Below are positions 6,772 through 8,471 of a DNA stretch of 8,471 nt, one piece after another; within the stretch, counting starts at the first letter, position 1; each line of letters opens with the position of its first letter. The DNA is from Crickella sp963642455 (GTDB taxonomy: Bacteria > Bacillota > Clostridia > Peptostreptococcales > Anaerovoracaceae). The notes beneath the pieces are model-generated. The model was not told where the DNA came from, did no database searches, and saw only the letters and a program-made list of their open reading frames with translations. A program made the translations under genes and the position numbers. The stretch covers positions 1 to 8,471 of the forward strand of contig CAVIGM010000047.1 of assembly GCA_963642455.1 (NCBI GenBank). The letters run 5' to 3'.

Positions 6772-8471
6772 ATGACGGAGAATAATATCAAATATGTACC
6801 AGCGCTTAAATCAATCTGTGAGCCAAAGGAGCATCATAGCTTCCGCGAAATGCTTGACTATGCGGCAGACTCATATAAAGATGATTCGGCTTTTATTATC
6901 AAGAAGAAGGTGCCAGGTTCGCAGGAGCCCGAATATACGCATATAAGTTATACGGATTTCCGAGATGATGTAATCTCTCTGTGCACGGGCATGATTCAGC
7001 AAGGCCTGAAGGGCAAGAGAATTGCCATCATCGGAAACAACGCTTATGCTTGGTATTTGTCTTATTATGCAGTGCTGTGCGACCTTGGTGTATGCATACC
7101 TCTCGACAAGGGACTGCCTTATGAAGAACTCGAAATATCGCTTATCAAGAGTGAGGCGGACTGCCTTATCTTCGATAATGCCCATGCCGAGCTTGCCAAA
7201 ATGATAATGGTAAACGAGATGACCAATCTGTCCGAGCTTATTTGCATGGAGGCAGGAAAGGGCTTCAACTCAATCCCAAGCTTGATGGAGGCCGGACGAA
7301 AGGCGATAGAGGCTGGCGACAGAAGCTACCATTCTCTTACATGGGACACTGACTCTATGCAGATAATCCTTTTTACATCGGGAACGACGAGCAAGGCAAA
7401 GGCCGTTATGCTCTCGCAGAGAAATATCCTAAGCAATATCTATATGTTAGACCGCTCAGAGGATATAAGAAGAGGCGATGTCAATATAGCTTTCCTGCCA
7501 TTCCATCATACCTTCGGCTCAACCTGCCAGAGCATGATGATTTCGCTTGGAGTAACTACGGTATTTCCAGACGGCCTTAAATATGTGCAGAAGAATCTCA
7601 AGGAATACAAAGTCAGCGTATTTGTGTGCGTGCCGCTTCTGATTGAGGCAATGTACGGAAGGTTGCAGGCCGGCATCGACAAGAAAGGCATGCGTCCGAA
7701 GTTCGAGAAGGCGCTTAAGCTCTCGAAATTCCTTATGAAATTCAATATCGATATAAGAAGAAAACTTTTCTCGAGTATCATTGACGAGCTCGGCGGAGAG
7801 TTGCGCTATATTGTCAGCGGTGCTGCTGCTATGTCTCCAGATGTTGTAAAAGGCTTCGAGGAAATTGGTATCGAGGTTGTGCAGGGCTACGGAATGACAG
7901 AGGCGTCGCCTGTAATCTCCTCAGAGAGTATTTTCGAGAGAAGAGCCGGCTCCATTGGACATTCGATGCCAGACCTTACCCTTGCCGTAATCGACCAGAA
8001 TGAAGAGGGCATAGGCGAGCTCGTTTGCAAGGGGCCGAATGTAATGCTCGGATATTATCAGGACGAGGAAGCAACAGAAGAAATCTTTGCTGACGGATGG
8101 CTACATACAGGAGACCTTGCAAGAATTGATGAGGACGGCTTCGTCTACATCTGCGGACGCAAGAAGAATGTAATTGTTCTCAAGAGCGGCAAGAACGTAT
8201 ATCCTGAAGAACTTGAAGAACGCATAAATGCTCTTCCTTATGTAGTTGAATGCATGGTATATGGTGCTAAGAGAAGGGAGGACAGCGATAACAAGGATAT
8301 CGTGCCTGCCGCAAGAATCGTATATGATCCAAGCTGCATCGATGAGAGCATTCTGTACGAAACGGTTCAGAAGGATATCGACATGATTAACCAGGGTATG
8401 CCGTCGTACAAGAATCTGCATCGCTTTGAATTGACGGATGTGCCAATGGAGAAGACAACGACGGGCAAAAT
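6772..8471 (+). CDS. AMP-forming long-chain fatty acid-CoA ligase (3' truncated by window end)
   Basis: Member of the ANL adenylating superfamily; activates a carboxylic acid, probably a long-chain fatty acid, via an acyl-AMP to the CoA thioester. 566 complete codons are visible without a stop. Motifs in order: phosphate loop FTSGTTSKAKAVML (201-214), LPFHHTFG (about 242-249), QGYGMTEASP (371-380), WLHTGD (443-448), GRKKN hinge region (462-466), then KSGKNVYPEELE, and PMEKTTTGK ending at the catalytic lysine K566. Families of this type normally end soon after that lysine, so probably only a few residues are missing, although a C-terminal extension cannot be excluded. No signal peptide or membrane segment is visible; a cytosolic or membrane-associated enzyme is expected. 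The loop is TSGTTSKAKA and not the commoner TSGTTGxPKG. Substrate chain length cannot be read from sequence. It is in the same frame as addA, 30 bases after its stop, and likely cotranscribed. Confidence 0.92.
   Translation, partial: MTENNIKYVPALKSICEPKEHHSFREMLDYAADSYKDDSAFIIKKKVPGSQEPEYTHISYTDFRDDVISLCTGMIQQGLKGKRIAIIGNNAYAWYLSYYAVLCDLGVCIPLDKGLPYEELEISLIKSEADCLIFDNAHAELAKMIMVNEMTNLSELICMEAGKGFNSIPSLMEAGRKAIEAGDRSYHSLTWDTDSMQIILFTSGTTSKAKAVMLSQRNILSNIYMLDRSEDIRRGDVNIAFLPFHHTFGSTCQSMMISLGVTTVFPDGLKYVQKNLKEYKVSVFVCVPLLIEAMYGRLQAGIDKKGMRPKFEKALKLSKFLMKFNIDIRRKLFSSIIDELGGELRYIVSGAAAMSPDVVKGFEEIGIEVVQGYGMTEASPVISSESIFERRAGSIGHSMPDLTLAVIDQNEEGIGELVCKGPNVMLGYYQDEEATEEIFADGWLHTGDLARIDEDGFVYICGRKKNVIVLKSGKNVYPEELEERINALPYVVECMVYGAKRREDSDNKDIVPAARIVYDPSCIDESILYETVQKDIDMINQGMPSYKNLHRFELTDVPMEKTTTGK

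Overview
The window looks like ordinary chromosomal DNA from a low-to-mid GC member of the Firmicutes, most likely an anaerobic clostridial lineage. The reasons are an AddA-type recombination nuclease, a cofactor-independent phosphoglycerate mutase, strong AAGGAGG-like ribosome sites, TATAAT promoters, and frequent ATA, AGA and AGG codons. A family-level assignment is not possible from the sequence alone. Two runs of N (1164-1345 and 6143-6323) interrupt it.

Layout. Positions 1-153 hold the last 50 codons of an unidentified plus-strand gene, closed by a strong hairpin terminator at 160-189. Converging on it from the right is a minus-strand pair. The first gene of that pair is gpmI (visible from 2845 down to 1346, last residues lost in the first gap). 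The second encodes a secreted protein with a phage-tail-lysozyme-like domain, a fibronectin type III domain and an Ala/Glu-rich repeat tail (start lost in the same gap, stop at 247). Between 2846 and 3066 lies a divergent intergenic region with promoter elements on both strands and two sets of short repeats. To the right, on the plus strand, are addA (3067-6741, with the second gap in its linker before the nuclease domain) and, 30 nt later, a long-chain acyl-CoA synthetase-like AMP-forming ligase that runs off the window just after its catalytic lysine.

How they work together. GpmI belongs to lower glycolysis, AddA is the helicase-nuclease subunit of AddAB double-strand break repair, the ligase activates fatty acids, and the secreted protein probably acts on peptidoglycan. 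I see no single pathway joining them; adjacency looks like housekeeping synteny. addB is not next to addA. No CRISPR array, tRNA, rRNA, transposase, integrase or recognisable defence system is visible. I found no convincing undescribed system; the points most worth a second look are the secreted lysozyme-FnIII protein, addA placed without addB and with a fatty-acid ligase, and the repeat-bearing divergent promoter region.
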